NCBI GenBank assembly: GCA_934643865.1
Contig: CAKUCX010000012.1
Span: 1 to 64,000, forward strand
From: an uncultured Kiritimatiellota bacterium
GTDB taxonomy: Bacteria; Verrucomicrobiota; Kiritimatiellia; RFP12; UBA1067
DNA: 64,000 bases
Reading direction: 5' to 3'
Numbering within the stretch: the first letter of the stretch is position 1; each line of letters begins with the position of its first letter. Position numbers and translations under genes: made by a program. Positions 51,980 to 61,093 of this stretch are shown here, in pieces. Below the pieces are notes generated by a model. That model was not told the DNA's origin and made no database searches. It saw nothing but the letters and a program-made list of their open reading frames with translations.

Positions 51980-53623
51980 TCAGTACGAAAGCTGGCTGCC
52001 GCCGATCGTCTCGCGGAGGATGGAGTCGCCCGGCACGACGTCCGCCTTCGCGTGGGTGACGTTGTGGAGGATGCCGGAGAGGCGGCGCGCTTCGAGGAAC
52101 GCGGCGTCCCACGGCTTCACCTGGTTGAGGAGCAGGGCGGCGTAGGACTTCAGGACGGCGAGCTCGTAGTCGAGGGACGAGTTGAAGACGGCGTCCGCCC
52201 GGCCCTGGTAGGGGTAGATCCATTTACGTTCGCCGGCGACGACGTTCGGCCAGAGGGCGAAGGTCTTGAGCGGCGAGCAGCCCCGGAAGTTGTAGTCGCG
52301 CACGAGGCGCCGCAGGAGGCGCGTGTCCGTGGCGGAGAGGCGGTTGCAGGAGTCGAGGACGAGCTGGGTGAGCGCGTTGAGGTAGATGCGGAACTTCAGC
52401 TCGTCCGCGACGCCGCGCGTGAGGCGCGGGTTGAGCGCGTGGATGCCCTCAAGCACGACGACGCCCGAGGCGTCGAGCTGCGTCTCCTCCGCCGCGTCGA
52501 AGCCGTCGTGCCGGATGAAGTCGAACTTCCGCAGGCGGACGGGCCGGCCGGCGAAGAGCCCGTTCAGGTCGGCGGCGAGGCGTTCGGCGTCGACGGCCTC
52601 CACGGTCTCGTAGTCGAACGCGCCGTCCTCGCCGCGCGGGTTGCGCGCGTCGCCCACGAAGTAGTCGTCGGTCGAGAGGAGGACAGGCCTGAGCCCGTTC
52701 ACGCGCAGCTGCGTGCAGAGGCGGTGGGCCGTCGTCGTCTTGCCGGCGGAGGAGGGGCCGGCGAGGAGGACGAGCCGCGCCGACGGCTTGCGCGCCGCGA
52801 TCCGGTCGGCGATGCCCGCAAGCTCCTTCGTCTGGAGGGCCTCGACGGTGCGCACGAAGACGTCGAAGCGGCGCGCGTGGATGATCTGGTTCAGGTCGCC
52901 GACCGTCTCGACGCCCGTGACCGCCGTGCGGGCGCACTGGCGGCGGAACACCTTGAAGTAGGGCTCGACGTAGGGGAGGGGCTCCACCTCGTCCGGGTTC
53001 TCGGCGGAGGAGACGTTCAGGACGAGGCCGTCGTCCACGGGCACGAGCTCGTAGGGGCCCACCGCGCCCGTGCGGGGCGCGAGCGTCGTCTGGTTCAGGG
53101 CGCGGAAGTCGCCGCAGCGGGAGAGCGGCAGGACGGGCGGGTTGCGGTGCCGCAGCAGGTTGACCTCGTCCACGCGGCCCAGGCGCGTGAAGAGCGCCAC
53201 GGCGTCTCCGTAGGAGACGGGCTCCACGGAAATCGGCAGGTCGGCGGCCTGGAGCGCGGCCATCGCGGGGCGCAGGCGCGCCACGAGCGCCGTCGGGTCG
53301 AGCGGCTGCGCGGCCGCCCCGTCCGCGCCCCGTTCGGGTTCGAGCGTACACCAGAGCGCGGCGCCGACGGAGTGGCGCACGCGGAAGGTCGCGCGCGGGA
53401 AAAGCTCGTTCGCGCACTTCGCGAGCATGAAGACGAGCGAGTTGCGGTCGACCTCGAACCCTTGCGCGTCGGCGCGCGTGAGCGGCTTCAGGTCTGGCGT
53501 GCCGATGAGCGGCGCCGCGAGCGGCACGACCATGTTGTTCGCGATGGCCGCCAAGACGGGGCGCCCCGCCGCATCGGTCTTCGGCAGGGCCTCCCCGACC
53601 GTCCGCAGATTCGACAGCTTCAT
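51980..53623 (-). CDS. Uridine-kinase-like nucleoside kinase with long N-terminal domain
   Basis: This 547-residue protein has a C-terminal P-loop kinase domain with Walker A GPSSAGKTT (residues 289-297), STDDYFVGDARNPRGEDG and VVVLEGIHALNP. These match the uridine kinase/phosphoribulokinase superfamily. The first 270 residues resemble the threonyl-tRNA-synthetase-like N-terminal region found in long bacterial uridine-kinase homologues (VRHSVGAALWCTLEPERG). The role is probably nucleoside phosphorylation in salvage, though the long form is not well characterised. It overlaps the phosphodiesterase gene by 4 bp (ATGA). Confidence 0.82.
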   Translation of the reverse strand: MKLSNLRTVGEALPKTDAAGRPVLAAIANNMVVPLAAPLIGTPDLKPLTRADAQGFEVDRNSLVFMLAKCANELFPRATFRVRHSVGAALWCTLEPERGADGAAAQPLDPTALVARLRPAMAALQAADLPISVEPVSYGDAVALFTRLGRVDEVNLLRHRNPPVLPLSRCGDFRALNQTTLAPRTGAVGPYELVPVDDGLVLNVSSAENPDEVEPLPYVEPYFKVFRRQCARTAVTGVETVGDLNQIIHARRFDVFVRTVEALQTKELAGIADRIAARKPSARLVLLAGPSSAGKTTTAHRLCTQLRVNGLRPVLLSTDDYFVGDARNPRGEDGAFDYETVEAVDAERLAADLNGLFAGRPVRLRKFDFIRHDGFDAAEETQLDASGVVVLEGIHALNPRLTRGVADELKFRIYLNALTQLVLDSCNRLSATDTRLLRRLVRDYNFRGCSPLKTFALWPNVVAGERKWIYPYQGRADAVFNSSLDYELAVLKSYAALLLNQVKPWDAAFLEARRLSGILHNVTHAKADVVPGDSILRETIGGSQLSY

Positions 53624-54156
53624 CGCGCGCTCCTTTGCGTCGGGAGGACGTCGTGCCGCAGCGTCGTCCCGTCGAAGAAGCCGAAGGACCGCTGCGCGCC
53701 CCCGCGCGGCAGGGAGACGGAGCCGGGGTTGAAGAGCGTGAGCCCGCAGGGAAGCGTCCGCAATTCCGGCACGTGGGTGTGCCCGTGCGCGAGGACCGTC
53801 CCGGCGCCGAGCGGCGGCAGGTTGCGCTCGTTGAAGATGTGGCCGTGCGTGAGGAAGAACGTCTCGGTCCCCGCGTCGAGGAGCGCGTAGTCGGCCATCA
53901 TCGGGAACTGGAACAGCGCCTGGTCCACCTCCGCGTCGCAGTTGCCGCGCACGGCGATGATCCGGTCCCTCAGCCCGTTGAGGATCGCCACGACGCGCTC
54001 CGGGTCGTAGAGGCTCGGCACGCCGTTGCGGGGGCCGTGGTAGAGCAGGTCGCCCAGCAGCACGATCCGGTCGGGGTTCAGGCCCTCGGCCATCTTCAGC
54101 GCCGCCTCCAGCGTCGAGGGGACGCCGTGGATGTCGCTCAGGAACAGCAGTCTCAC
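53620..54156 (-). CDS. YfcE/MJ0936-type metallophosphodiesterase
   Basis: This 178-residue protein has the calcineurin-like motifs: FLSDIHG at the N terminus, LLGDLLYHGPRN, VRGNCDAEVD (GNCD), LTHGH and AHGHTHVPEL. Small proteins of this type hydrolyse phosphodiesters, with no firm physiological substrate. Its stop overlaps the uridine-kinase-like start, so the two may be co-translated. The Obg gene lies 22 bp upstream in the same direction. Confidence 0.88.
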   Translation of the reverse strand: MRLLFLSDIHGVPSTLEAALKMAEGLNPDRIVLLGDLLYHGPRNGVPSLYDPERVVAILNGLRDRIIAVRGNCDAEVDQALFQFPMMADYALLDAGTETFFLTHGHIFNERNLPPLGAGTVLAHGHTHVPELRTLPCGLTLFNPGSVSLPRGGAQRSFGFFDGTTLRHDVLPTQRSAR

Positions 54157-54178
54157 GCCTTCGCTCCTTGGTCCGCCG

Positions 54179-55387
54179 TCAGTGGATGTTGCCGCGCGAG
54201 GGGTGGCTCTTCTTCTTCGGCGGGTCGAGCTTGAGGAAGGTCGCGAACTTCAGCGCCTCGGCGGGGATCTCCTCGCCCGTCGTGTCGGGCATCTCGTGGA
54301 GCGGGGGCGGCGCCGCCTCTAGGTGCTGGTGCGCGCGCGGCTTCGGGTTGACGACCTTGCGCAGCGCGTCCCTGAACGCATCGAGCCCCACGGGGCCCGC
54401 GTAGTCCTTCAGGTCCGCATATTCGCGCAGGTCCTTGAGGGTGGGCTCGCAGGAGAGGGCGATCGGCGTGACGCCCGTCTCCTTCACGAAGCGCTTCAGG
54501 TTCCGGCGGCCGGCGGCCTTGTCCATCTTGTTCGCGAGGACGAGCGCGGGGCGCGCGGCGAGGTCGGCGTTGTAGTCGGCAATTTCCTTCGCAAGCGTCG
54601 CGTAGTCGTCCCAGGGCCTGCGGTTGTCGGTACCCGCCATGTCGATGACGTAGACGAGCACGCGGGCGCGCTCCAGGTGCTTGAGGAAGGCGAGGCCGAG
54701 GCCGACGCCGCGCGAAGCCCCTTCGATGATGCCGGGCACGTCCGCCATGCGGATCTGCGCGAAGTCCGCGTACTCGATCGTCCCGACGATCGGGTTGAGC
54801 GTGGTGAATGGATAGGAGGCGATCTTCGGCGTCGCGCTCGAAAGCCGCGTGAGGAGCGAACTCTTGCCCGCGTTCGGGAAGCCGACGAGGCCGGCGTCGG
54901 CGATCGTCTTGAGCTCCAGGCGCAGGCGCCGCTCCTCGGCCTCGCCGCCGAGCGTGCGCTCGGTGGGGGCCTGGTTGACGGAGGTCTTGAAGTGGACGTT
55001 CCCGAAGCCGCCCGCGCCGCCCTTGGCGACGACGACCATCTGTCCGGGCGTCGTGACGTCCGCGACGACGAGGCCCGTGTCGCAGTCCGTCACGAGCGTG
55101 CCGCAGGGGACGTCGACGACGAGGTCCCTGCCGCGTCGCCCGTAGCAGCGTCCGCCGGACCCCGGCACGCCGGGCTCGGCGAAGAGCTTCGGGTCGTAGG
55201 AGAGGGCGAGGAGGGAGTTGACGTGCGTGGAGGCGCGCAGGACGACGTCGCCGCCGCGCCCGCCGTCGCCGCCGTCGGGGCCGCCGAACGGGACGAGCGC
55301 CTCGCGCCGGAACGTCGCCGCGCCGTCGCCGCCCTTGCCCGAACGCGCCAGGACGACCACCTGGTCGATGAATGCCTTGTTCTTCAC
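54179..55387 (-). CDS. obgE: GTPase ObgE/CgtA
   Basis: This 402-residue GTPase acts in 50S assembly and growth control. The Gly-rich Obg domain (ARSGKGGDGAATFRREALV, GGDGGRGGDVVLRA) is followed by the G domain, with GFPNAGKSS (G1) and DVPGIIEGAS (G3) visible. A C-terminal extension is rich in Pro and Lys. The GTG at 55387 is chosen because the protein then starts KNKAFIDQV as in the family. It lies only 6 nt after a TATACT box, so this gene also looks leaderless. It is separated from rplU-rpmA, its usual partner. Confidence 0.93.
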   Translation of the reverse strand: MKNKAFIDQVVVLARSGKGGDGAATFRREALVPFGGPDGGDGGRGGDVVLRASTHVNSLLALSYDPKLFAEPGVPGSGGRCYGRRGRDLVVDVPCGTLVTDCDTGLVVADVTTPGQMVVVAKGGAGGFGNVHFKTSVNQAPTERTLGGEAEERRLRLELKTIADAGLVGFPNAGKSSLLTRLSSATPKIASYPFTTLNPIVGTIEYADFAQIRMADVPGIIEGASRGVGLGLAFLKHLERARVLVYVIDMAGTDNRRPWDDYATLAKEIADYNADLAARPALVLANKMDKAAGRRNLKRFVKETGVTPIALSCEPTLKDLREYADLKDYAGPVGLDAFRDALRKVVNPKPRAHQHLEAAPPPLHEMPDTTGEEIPAEALKFATFLKLDPPKKKSHPSRGNIH

Positions 55388-55393
55388 GCGCGT

Positions 55394-55402
55394 AGTATAG
55401 CA
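55394..55402 (-). promoter_or_regulatory. Extended -10 of obgE
   Basis: On the minus strand: TGCTATACT (TATACT at 55399-55394) followed by six bases and the GTG start. No leader or ribosome-binding site fits between them. Confidence 0.7.
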
Positions 55403-55459
55403 TATCCCTCTCCGCATGTCCGCGCCCGCGCCGTCGGGCCGACGCGGGGCGGCTTGGCT

Positions 55460-55488
55460 TTGACGGCGGCAGACGGTTTTGGTAGACT
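55460..55488 (+). promoter_or_regulatory. Promoter of the SSS-family transporter gene
   Basis: TTGACG (55460-55465), 17-bp spacer, TAGACT (55483-55488) with TGG. The ATG at 55498 is 10 nt downstream, so the leader is at most a few bases. Confidence 0.75.
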
Positions 55489-55497
55489 GCCCGACAT

Positions 55498-57273
55498 ATG
55501 GAAAATTTCTTCAGCTTCAACGTGTGGGACTGGACGGCGGTCGCGCTGTTTTTCGCCGCGCTCGTGGGCATCGCGTTCGCGTGTTCGCGCCGTGCGTCGA
55601 AGGACGCGAAGGACTTCTTCCTCTCGGGGCGCTCGATGCCGTGGTGGCTCGTCGGCGTCTCCATGTGCGCGGCGTCGACGTCGACGAACTCCGCGAACAT
55701 GTTCACCGAGTTCATCCGCGGCTCCGGCCTTTCCGAGAACTGGAAGTGGTGGGCGTTCCTCCTCACCGGCATGATGACGGTCTTCGTCTACTCGAAGCTG
55801 TGGGTGCGCTCGGGGGCGAAGAGCGACATCGAGTTCTACGAGATCAGGTACTCGGGGCGCCCGGCCGCCATCCTGCGCGGCTTCCGCGCGCTCTACCTCG
55901 GCATCGTCTTCAACGCGATCACGACGGGCCTTGTGATGCTCGCGGCGATCAAGATCGGGCAGGTCCTCTTCGGCGTCGACCAGTGGACGGTCATCGCGAT
56001 CACGGCCGTCTGCTCGATCGTCTACTCGGCGCTCGGCGGCTTCCGCGGCGCGATCTACACGGACTTCTTCCTCTTCATCGTCATCATGGTCGGCGCGGTG
56101 GTGGGCATGGTCTACGCCCTGGGCCGCCCGGAGGTCGGCGGCTTCGCCGCGATGATGCAGAACCCGGTCGTCCAGCGGCACCTCGCGTTCCTGCCGGACG
56201 CGGGCAACGCCGACCTCTTCGTCTCCGTCTTCGTCATCCCGGTCGCGATCCAGTGGTGGAACGTCTGGTACCCGGGCAGCGAGCCGGGCGGCGGCGGCTA
56301 CATCGTCCAGCGCATGCTCTCCGCGAAGAGCGAGAACCACTGCGTCGCGGGCTCCGTCCTCTACCAGGTCGTCAACTACGCGATCCGCCCCTGGCCGTGG
56401 TACCTGACGGCGTTCGCCTCCCTGCTCGTCTTCCCCGACCTGGCCTCGCTCCAGAGGGCCTTCCCGCACGTGAACCCCGCGCTCGTGAAGGGCGACCTCG
56501 CGTATCCGGCGATGCTGACGTTCGTGCCGAACGGCTGGCTCGGCGTCGTCGCGGCGTCGCTCATGGGCGCCCTCTTCTCGACGGTCGCCGCGCACCTCTC
56601 GATGGGCTCGAACTACATCGCCAACGACTTCTGGAAGCGCTTTGTGCGGCCGCAGGCGAGCGAGCGCGAGCTGATCGTCGTCGGGCGCTGGACGGCGGTC
56701 CTGCTGATGGTCCTCTCGGGCCTTCTCGCGCCGGCGCTCGTCTCGGCGGGGGCCGTCTTCAACCTCATCCTGCAGATCGGCGCGGGCACGGGGCTCATCT
56801 ACCTCCTCCGGTGGTTCTGGATGCGCATCAACGCCTGGAGCGAGATCACGGCGATGGCGGTCTCGTTCGTGGTGGCCGTGTCGCTCAAGCTGCTCTGCCC
56901 GGAGCTGCGCGCGTGGCAGCAGCTGCTCGTCGTCATGGGCGTCACCACCTTCGCGTGGGTGGCGGTCACGCTCCTCACGCCGCCGACGGCGGCGGCGACG
57001 CGCGCGGCGTTCCAGAACAAGATCCGCGCGAACGGCCACGACATCGCCTGGGGCCTGCTCGCGATGACGGTGGCGTGCGTCTGCGTCTACGCGATGATGT
57101 TCGCCTCCGGCTACTGGATCTACGGCCGGACGGGCCTCGCCTCCGCGATGACGGCGATCGCCGCCGTCGCGGGCGCGGCCCTCGTCCCGATCCTCCGGCA
57201 GCTGAACGCCCCGCGCCCCCCGTGTCAACGTCCACAACCCCCTCAACACCCATGTCCTACGAAGCAGATCTGA
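55498..57273 (+). CDS. Sodium/solute symporter (SSS family)
   Basis: This 591-residue inner-membrane transporter has more than ten hydrophobic helices and the SSS pattern: DFFLSGRSMPWWLVGVSMCAAS, YSALGGFRGAIYTDFFLF and VVAASLMGALFSTVAAHLS. The substrate could be a sugar, carboxylate or amino acid; the sequence is sugar-symporter-like but not decisive. The last 22 nt overlap the start of the following Fe-S gene, and the C terminus (about 575-591) is Pro/Gln-rich. Confidence 0.85.
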   Translation: MENFFSFNVWDWTAVALFFAALVGIAFACSRRASKDAKDFFLSGRSMPWWLVGVSMCAASTSTNSANMFTEFIRGSGLSENWKWWAFLLTGMMTVFVYSKLWVRSGAKSDIEFYEIRYSGRPAAILRGFRALYLGIVFNAITTGLVMLAAIKIGQVLFGVDQWTVIAITAVCSIVYSALGGFRGAIYTDFFLFIVIMVGAVVGMVYALGRPEVGGFAAMMQNPVVQRHLAFLPDAGNADLFVSVFVIPVAIQWWNVWYPGSEPGGGGYIVQRMLSAKSENHCVAGSVLYQVVNYAIRPWPWYLTAFASLLVFPDLASLQRAFPHVNPALVKGDLAYPAMLTFVPNGWLGVVAASLMGALFSTVAAHLSMGSNYIANDFWKRFVRPQASERELIVVGRWTAVLLMVLSGLLAPALVSAGAVFNLILQIGAGTGLIYLLRWFWMRINAWSEITAMAVSFVVAVSLKLLCPELRAWQQLLVVMGVTTFAWVAVTLLTPPTAAATRAAFQNKIRANGHDIAWGLLAMTVACVCVYAMMFASGYWIYGRTGLASAMTAIAAVAGAALVPILRQLNAPRPPCQRPQPPQHPCPTKQI

Positions 57274-58325
57274 CGGCGGCCGACGTCAAGGCCAAGGCGA
57301 AGGAATGCGGGGCCGACATCGTCGGCATCGCGCCCATGTCCCGCTGGGAGGGGACGGACAGGCAGCACGACCCGCGCTACATCTTCCCCGGCGCGCAGTC
57401 GATGATCGTCCTCGGCTTCCGCATCCCGCGCGGCAGCCTGCGCGGCGTCGAGGAGGGGACGCACTTCCTCAACTTCGCGACGATGGGCTACGCCGCGCTC
57501 AACGCGATCTACGGGCCGATGGTCCTCTGGGAGCTGAACCGCTACCTCGAAGACCACGGCTACGAGGCCGTGCCGCTCGCGAACGTCTCGGGCGGCGAGG
57601 CGGTCAACCCGCTCACGGGGAGGTTCCGCGCGGGCTGGAGCCGCCCCGTGCGCCCCGGGCTCCCTGCGCCGGACGTCTCGGTCGACTTCCGCGTCGCCGC
57701 GTTTCTCGCGGGCCTCGGCGAGTTCGGCTACTCGCGCGCGTTCCTGACGCCTGAGTTCGGCCCGCGCCAGCGCTTCGCCGTGATGCTGACGGACGCCGCG
57801 CTCGACCCCGACCCGCTCTACGCGGGCCGCATCTGCGACCGGTGCATGGAATGCGTCAAGAACTGCCACGGCGGGTGCATCTCGCCGACCGAGACCGTGA
57901 AGAAGGCGATCGGCGGCGTCGAGGTCGAATGGGGGAAGCGCGACGAGCTCGCCTGCTCGCGGGCCGCGCGCGAGGGCGGCCTCAGGCGCGAACTCTCGCC
58001 GTTCGACGGCAGCTATCCGCGCAAGTACGGCTACGGGCTCGCGCACGAGGGCGCGTGCGGGTGCATCCGCGCGTGCATGGTGCATCTGGAGGCGCGCGCG
58101 AAGATGACGCGCGGGTTCCGCAACCCGTTCCGCAAGCCGGGCTGGAAGCAGTGGGAGGTCGATCACGCGAAGCCCTACGAGATCCCGGCCGAGATCCGGG
58201 AGGCGTATGCGGGGAACATCGAGGCGCACGACGCCTACACGAACTACAACATCAACTCCAACTACGGCACGAAGGCCGCGGCCGGCCTCGTGCAGGACAA
58301 CGCCTCAAGCGGCGGCGTGGCGTGA
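57252..58325 (+). CDS. QueG-like Fe-S protein, copy A
   Basis: This 357-residue protein resembles epoxyqueuosine-reductase/reductive-dehalogenase-type proteins. A ferredoxin motif C-x2-C-x2-C-x3-C starts at Cys195 (CDRCMECVKNC), and a second cysteine group lies at CGCIRAC. VGIAPMSRWEG and AYLAGLGEFGYS-like AAFLAGLGEFGYS are family signatures. In QueG a cobalamin and two [4Fe-4S] clusters reduce epoxyqueuosine in tRNA. Whether this relative does so is open, as the second cluster spacing differs. ATG 57252 lies inside the SSS gene, and copy B follows 18 bp downstream. Confidence 0.72.
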   Translation: MSYEADLTAADVKAKAKECGADIVGIAPMSRWEGTDRQHDPRYIFPGAQSMIVLGFRIPRGSLRGVEEGTHFLNFATMGYAALNAIYGPMVLWELNRYLEDHGYEAVPLANVSGGEAVNPLTGRFRAGWSRPVRPGLPAPDVSVDFRVAAFLAGLGEFGYSRAFLTPEFGPRQRFAVMLTDAALDPDPLYAGRICDRCMECVKNCHGGCISPTETVKKAIGGVEVEWGKRDELACSRAAREGGLRRELSPFDGSYPRKYGYGLAHEGACGCIRACMVHLEARAKMTRGFRNPFRKPGWKQWEVDHAKPYEIPAEIREAYAGNIEAHDAYTNYNINSNYGTKAAAGLVQDNASSGGVA

Positions 58326-58343
58326 TCGGGGCGCGGACGCGGC

Positions 58344-59378
58344 ATGGGCGAGAACGACATCAGCCGGGACGTGGTGGCGGCGGCCGAGATCAAGGATCTC
58401 GCCAGGCGCGTGGGCGCGGACTGCGTCGGCATCGCGCCGATGAGCCGCTGGGAGGGCGCGCCGAAGCAGAACGACCCGCGCTACATCTTTCCGGGCGCGA
58501 AGTCGATGGTCGTCCTCGGCTTCCGCGTCCCGCGCGGACTGCTGCGCGGCATCGAGGAGGGCACGCGCTTCATCGACTATCCGGGCATGGGCTACGCCTC
58601 GATCAACCAGGTCCACGGCCCGATGGTCCTCTGGAAGCTGAACCGCCACCTCGAAGACCTCGGCTACGAGTCCTTCCTCCTGCAGAACGCAAACGGCGGC
58701 GACGCCGTCAATCCCGTGACGGGGAAGTTCCGCGCGGGGCTGAGCCGGCATGTCGCGGAGGGCCGCCCGGCGCCGGACGTCCTCGTCCACTTCCGCATTG
58801 CGGCGTATCTCGCCGGCCTCGGCGAGTTCGGCTGGTCGAAGATGTTCCTGACGCCGGAGTTCGGCCCGCGCGTCCGCTTCGCGATGCTCTTCACGGACGC
58901 GGAATTCGACGTCTACGACCCCATCTACGAGGGCCGCATCTGCGACCGGTGCAAGCTCTGCGTGAAGAGCTGCGGCGGGCACGCGATCTCGATGCACGAG
59001 TCGGTGAAGGTCACGCTCGCGGGGCACGAGGTCGAATGGGGCAAATTGGACGAGCTCGCGTGCGAGCAGGGCCTCCACGGCGGCGACGGGCACGGGCTCT
59101 CGCCGTTCGACGGAGAGTTCCCGCGCCAGTACGGCTACGGCCGCGCGGTCGAGGGCGCGTGCGGGTGCATGCGCGCGTGCATGGTGCATCTGGAGCAGCG
59201 CAACCGGCTGACGAAGACCTTCCGCAACCCGTTCCGCAAGCCGGGCTGGACGCAGTGGAAGGTCGACCACGCGAAGCCCTACGAGATCCCGCCCGAGGTC
59301 GTGGCCGCATATGGGCTTGACACGGAGCAGGCGGCGGAGGCGGGCGACGCCGACGCATTCAGCCCGCTGAACGATTAG
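58344..59378 (+). CDS. QueG-like Fe-S protein, copy B
   Basis: This 344-residue protein is a close paralogue of copy A along its full length: VGIAPMSRWEGAPKQNDPRY, MVLWKLNRHLEDLGYES, the Fe-S motif CDRCKLCVKSC (from Cys200) and GACGCMRACMVHLE. N and C termini differ: it lacks the Asn-rich tail of copy A and ends ADAFSPLND. The pair probably arose by tandem duplication and may form a heteromer or have split substrates. Same caveats on function as copy A. Confidence 0.72.
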   Translation: MGENDISRDVVAAAEIKDLARRVGADCVGIAPMSRWEGAPKQNDPRYIFPGAKSMVVLGFRVPRGLLRGIEEGTRFIDYPGMGYASINQVHGPMVLWKLNRHLEDLGYESFLLQNANGGDAVNPVTGKFRAGLSRHVAEGRPAPDVLVHFRIAAYLAGLGEFGWSKMFLTPEFGPRVRFAMLFTDAEFDVYDPIYEGRICDRCKLCVKSCGGHAISMHESVKVTLAGHEVEWGKLDELACEQGLHGGDGHGLSPFDGEFPRQYGYGRAVEGACGCMRACMVHLEQRNRLTKTFRNPFRKPGWTQWKVDHAKPYEIPPEVVAAYGLDTEQAAEAGDADAFSPLND

Positions 59379-59449
59379 CGCGCATTCCCCCCGGCGCCGG
59401 CGGCATGCGCCCCGGCCTGGCGGGCCGTCTGCGCGGGGCGGGCGAAATA

Positions 59450-59458
59450 TGATATACT
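59450..59458 (+). promoter_or_regulatory. Extended -10 of ettA
   Basis: TGATATACT (TATACT at 59453-59458) ends 10 nt before the ATG at 59469. No convincing -35 or ribosome-binding site is present. Confidence 0.55.
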
Positions 59459-59468
59459 AAGCGGCCTT

Positions 59469-61079
59469 ATGGCAGGCGAATACCAGTTTTCCCTTATCGA
59501 CGTCACCAAGCAGCAGGGCACGAAGACGATCCTCAAGGACGTGTGCCTGAGTTTTTTCTACGGCGCGCACATCGGCGTGATCGGCGGAAACGGCGCGGGC
59601 AAGAGCTCGCTCCTCAAGATCCTCGCGGGGATCGACACGGACATCCTCGGCACGTGCCAGGTCGCGAAGGGCACGAAGGTCGGCTACCTGCCGCAGGAGC
59701 CCGAACTCGACGACGCCAAGACGGTCGGCGAGATCGTCGAGGAGGGCGTCGCCGAGGCGAAGGCGATGGTCGAACGCTACGAAGACCTCTGCTGCGAGCT
59801 GGACGATCCCGAGAAGGCGAAGGAGATGGAGCGCCTGCAGGAGGTCATCGACGCGAAGGACCTCTGGAACGTCGACCACAAGGTTGAGATGGCGATGGCG
59901 GACATGGGCTGCCCGCCCGCCGACCGGCCCGTGAAGGTGCTGTCCGGCGGCGAGCGCCGCCGCGTCGCGATCGCGCGTCTCCTCCTGCAGGAGCCGGACG
60001 TCCTCCTCCTCGACGAGCCCACCAACCACCTCGACGCGGAGACGACGTTCCGCCTCGAAGCCTACCTCAAGGCGTTCAAGGGCACGCTCATCGTCGTCAC
60101 GCACGACCGCTACTTCCTCAGCGACGTCACGGACTGGATCCTCGAACTCGACCACGGCGTCTGCTACCCCTACAAGGGCAACTACGCGGAATGGCTCAAG
60201 CAGAAGGAGGCGATGCTCGCCCGCGAGGCGAAGGCCGAGAAGAGCCGCCAGCGGCTCATCGAGAACGAGCTCAAGTGGATCCAGACGAACCCGAGCGGCC
60301 GCCACTCGAAGAACCAGGCCCGTGTGAAGCGCTACGAGGAGCTGCAGAGCCGGCAGGTGAACACGCGCGAAGACGACCTCGTCATCCACATTCCGCCGGG
60401 GCCGCGCCTCGGCAACCTCGTCGTGCGCGCCGAACACGTGAAGATGGCCTTCGGCGACCGCGTCCTCTACCCGGACCTCAACTTCGACCTGCCGCGCGGC
60501 GGCATCGTGGGCGTGATCGGCGCGAACGGCGCCGGCAAGACGACGCTCTTCAAGCTCATCACGGGCGAACTCAAGCCCGTCTCCGGCACGCTCACCGTCG
60601 GCGAGACGGTGAAGCTCAGCTACGTGGACCAGACGCGCAGCGAGCTGAAGCCCGACCAGACGGTCTACGAGGCCATCACGGGCGGCGGCGAGTTCGTGCG
60701 CCTCGCGGGCGAGGCGATGATGAACGGCCGCGCCTACTGCAGCCGCTTCAACTTCCGGGGCGCGGAGCAGCAGAAGAAGGTGGGCGTGCTCTCCGGCGGC
60801 GAACGCAACCGCGTCCACCTCGCGAAGCTCCTCACCTCCGGCGGCAACCTGCTGCTCCTCGACGAACCGACGAACGACCTCGACGTCGCGACGCTGCGGT
60901 CGCTCGAAGAGGGTCTGGAAGAGTTCGGCGGCTGCGTGATGGTCGTCTCGCACGACCGCTGGTTCCTCGACCGCATCGCGACGCACATCCTCGCGTTCGA
61001 GCCCGGCGGGAAGACGACGTGGTTCGAGGGCGGCTACTCCGACTACCACGAGATGGCGGAGCGCCGTCGCGGCAAGTAG
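59469..61079 (+). CDS. ettA: ABC-F ribosome-associated ATPase EttA
   Basis: This 536-residue ABC-F protein has two ATPase domains in one chain and no membrane helices. Domain 1: GGNGAGKSS, LSGGERRRVAIA, VLLLDEPTNHLD. Domain 2: GANGAGKTT, LSGGERNRVHLA, LLLLDEPTNDLD. The linker is Arg/Lys-rich with SGRHSKNQARVKRYEEL, matching the EttA P-site tRNA-interacting motif. EttA gates the first steps of elongation according to the ATP/ADP ratio. It is slightly shorter than the E. coli 555 residues. The RlmI-like gene follows 14 bp downstream. Confidence 0.92.
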   Translation: MAGEYQFSLIDVTKQQGTKTILKDVCLSFFYGAHIGVIGGNGAGKSSLLKILAGIDTDILGTCQVAKGTKVGYLPQEPELDDAKTVGEIVEEGVAEAKAMVERYEDLCCELDDPEKAKEMERLQEVIDAKDLWNVDHKVEMAMADMGCPPADRPVKVLSGGERRRVAIARLLLQEPDVLLLDEPTNHLDAETTFRLEAYLKAFKGTLIVVTHDRYFLSDVTDWILELDHGVCYPYKGNYAEWLKQKEAMLAREAKAEKSRQRLIENELKWIQTNPSGRHSKNQARVKRYEELQSRQVNTREDDLVIHIPPGPRLGNLVVRAEHVKMAFGDRVLYPDLNFDLPRGGIVGVIGANGAGKTTLFKLITGELKPVSGTLTVGETVKLSYVDQTRSELKPDQTVYEAITGGGEFVRLAGEAMMNGRAYCSRFNFRGAEQQKKVGVLSGGERNRVHLAKLLTSGGNLLLLDEPTNDLDVATLRSLEEGLEEFGGCVMVVSHDRWFLDRIATHILAFEPGGKTTWFEGGYSDYHEMAERRRGK

Positions 61080-61093
61080 GGGGCGCGCGGATC

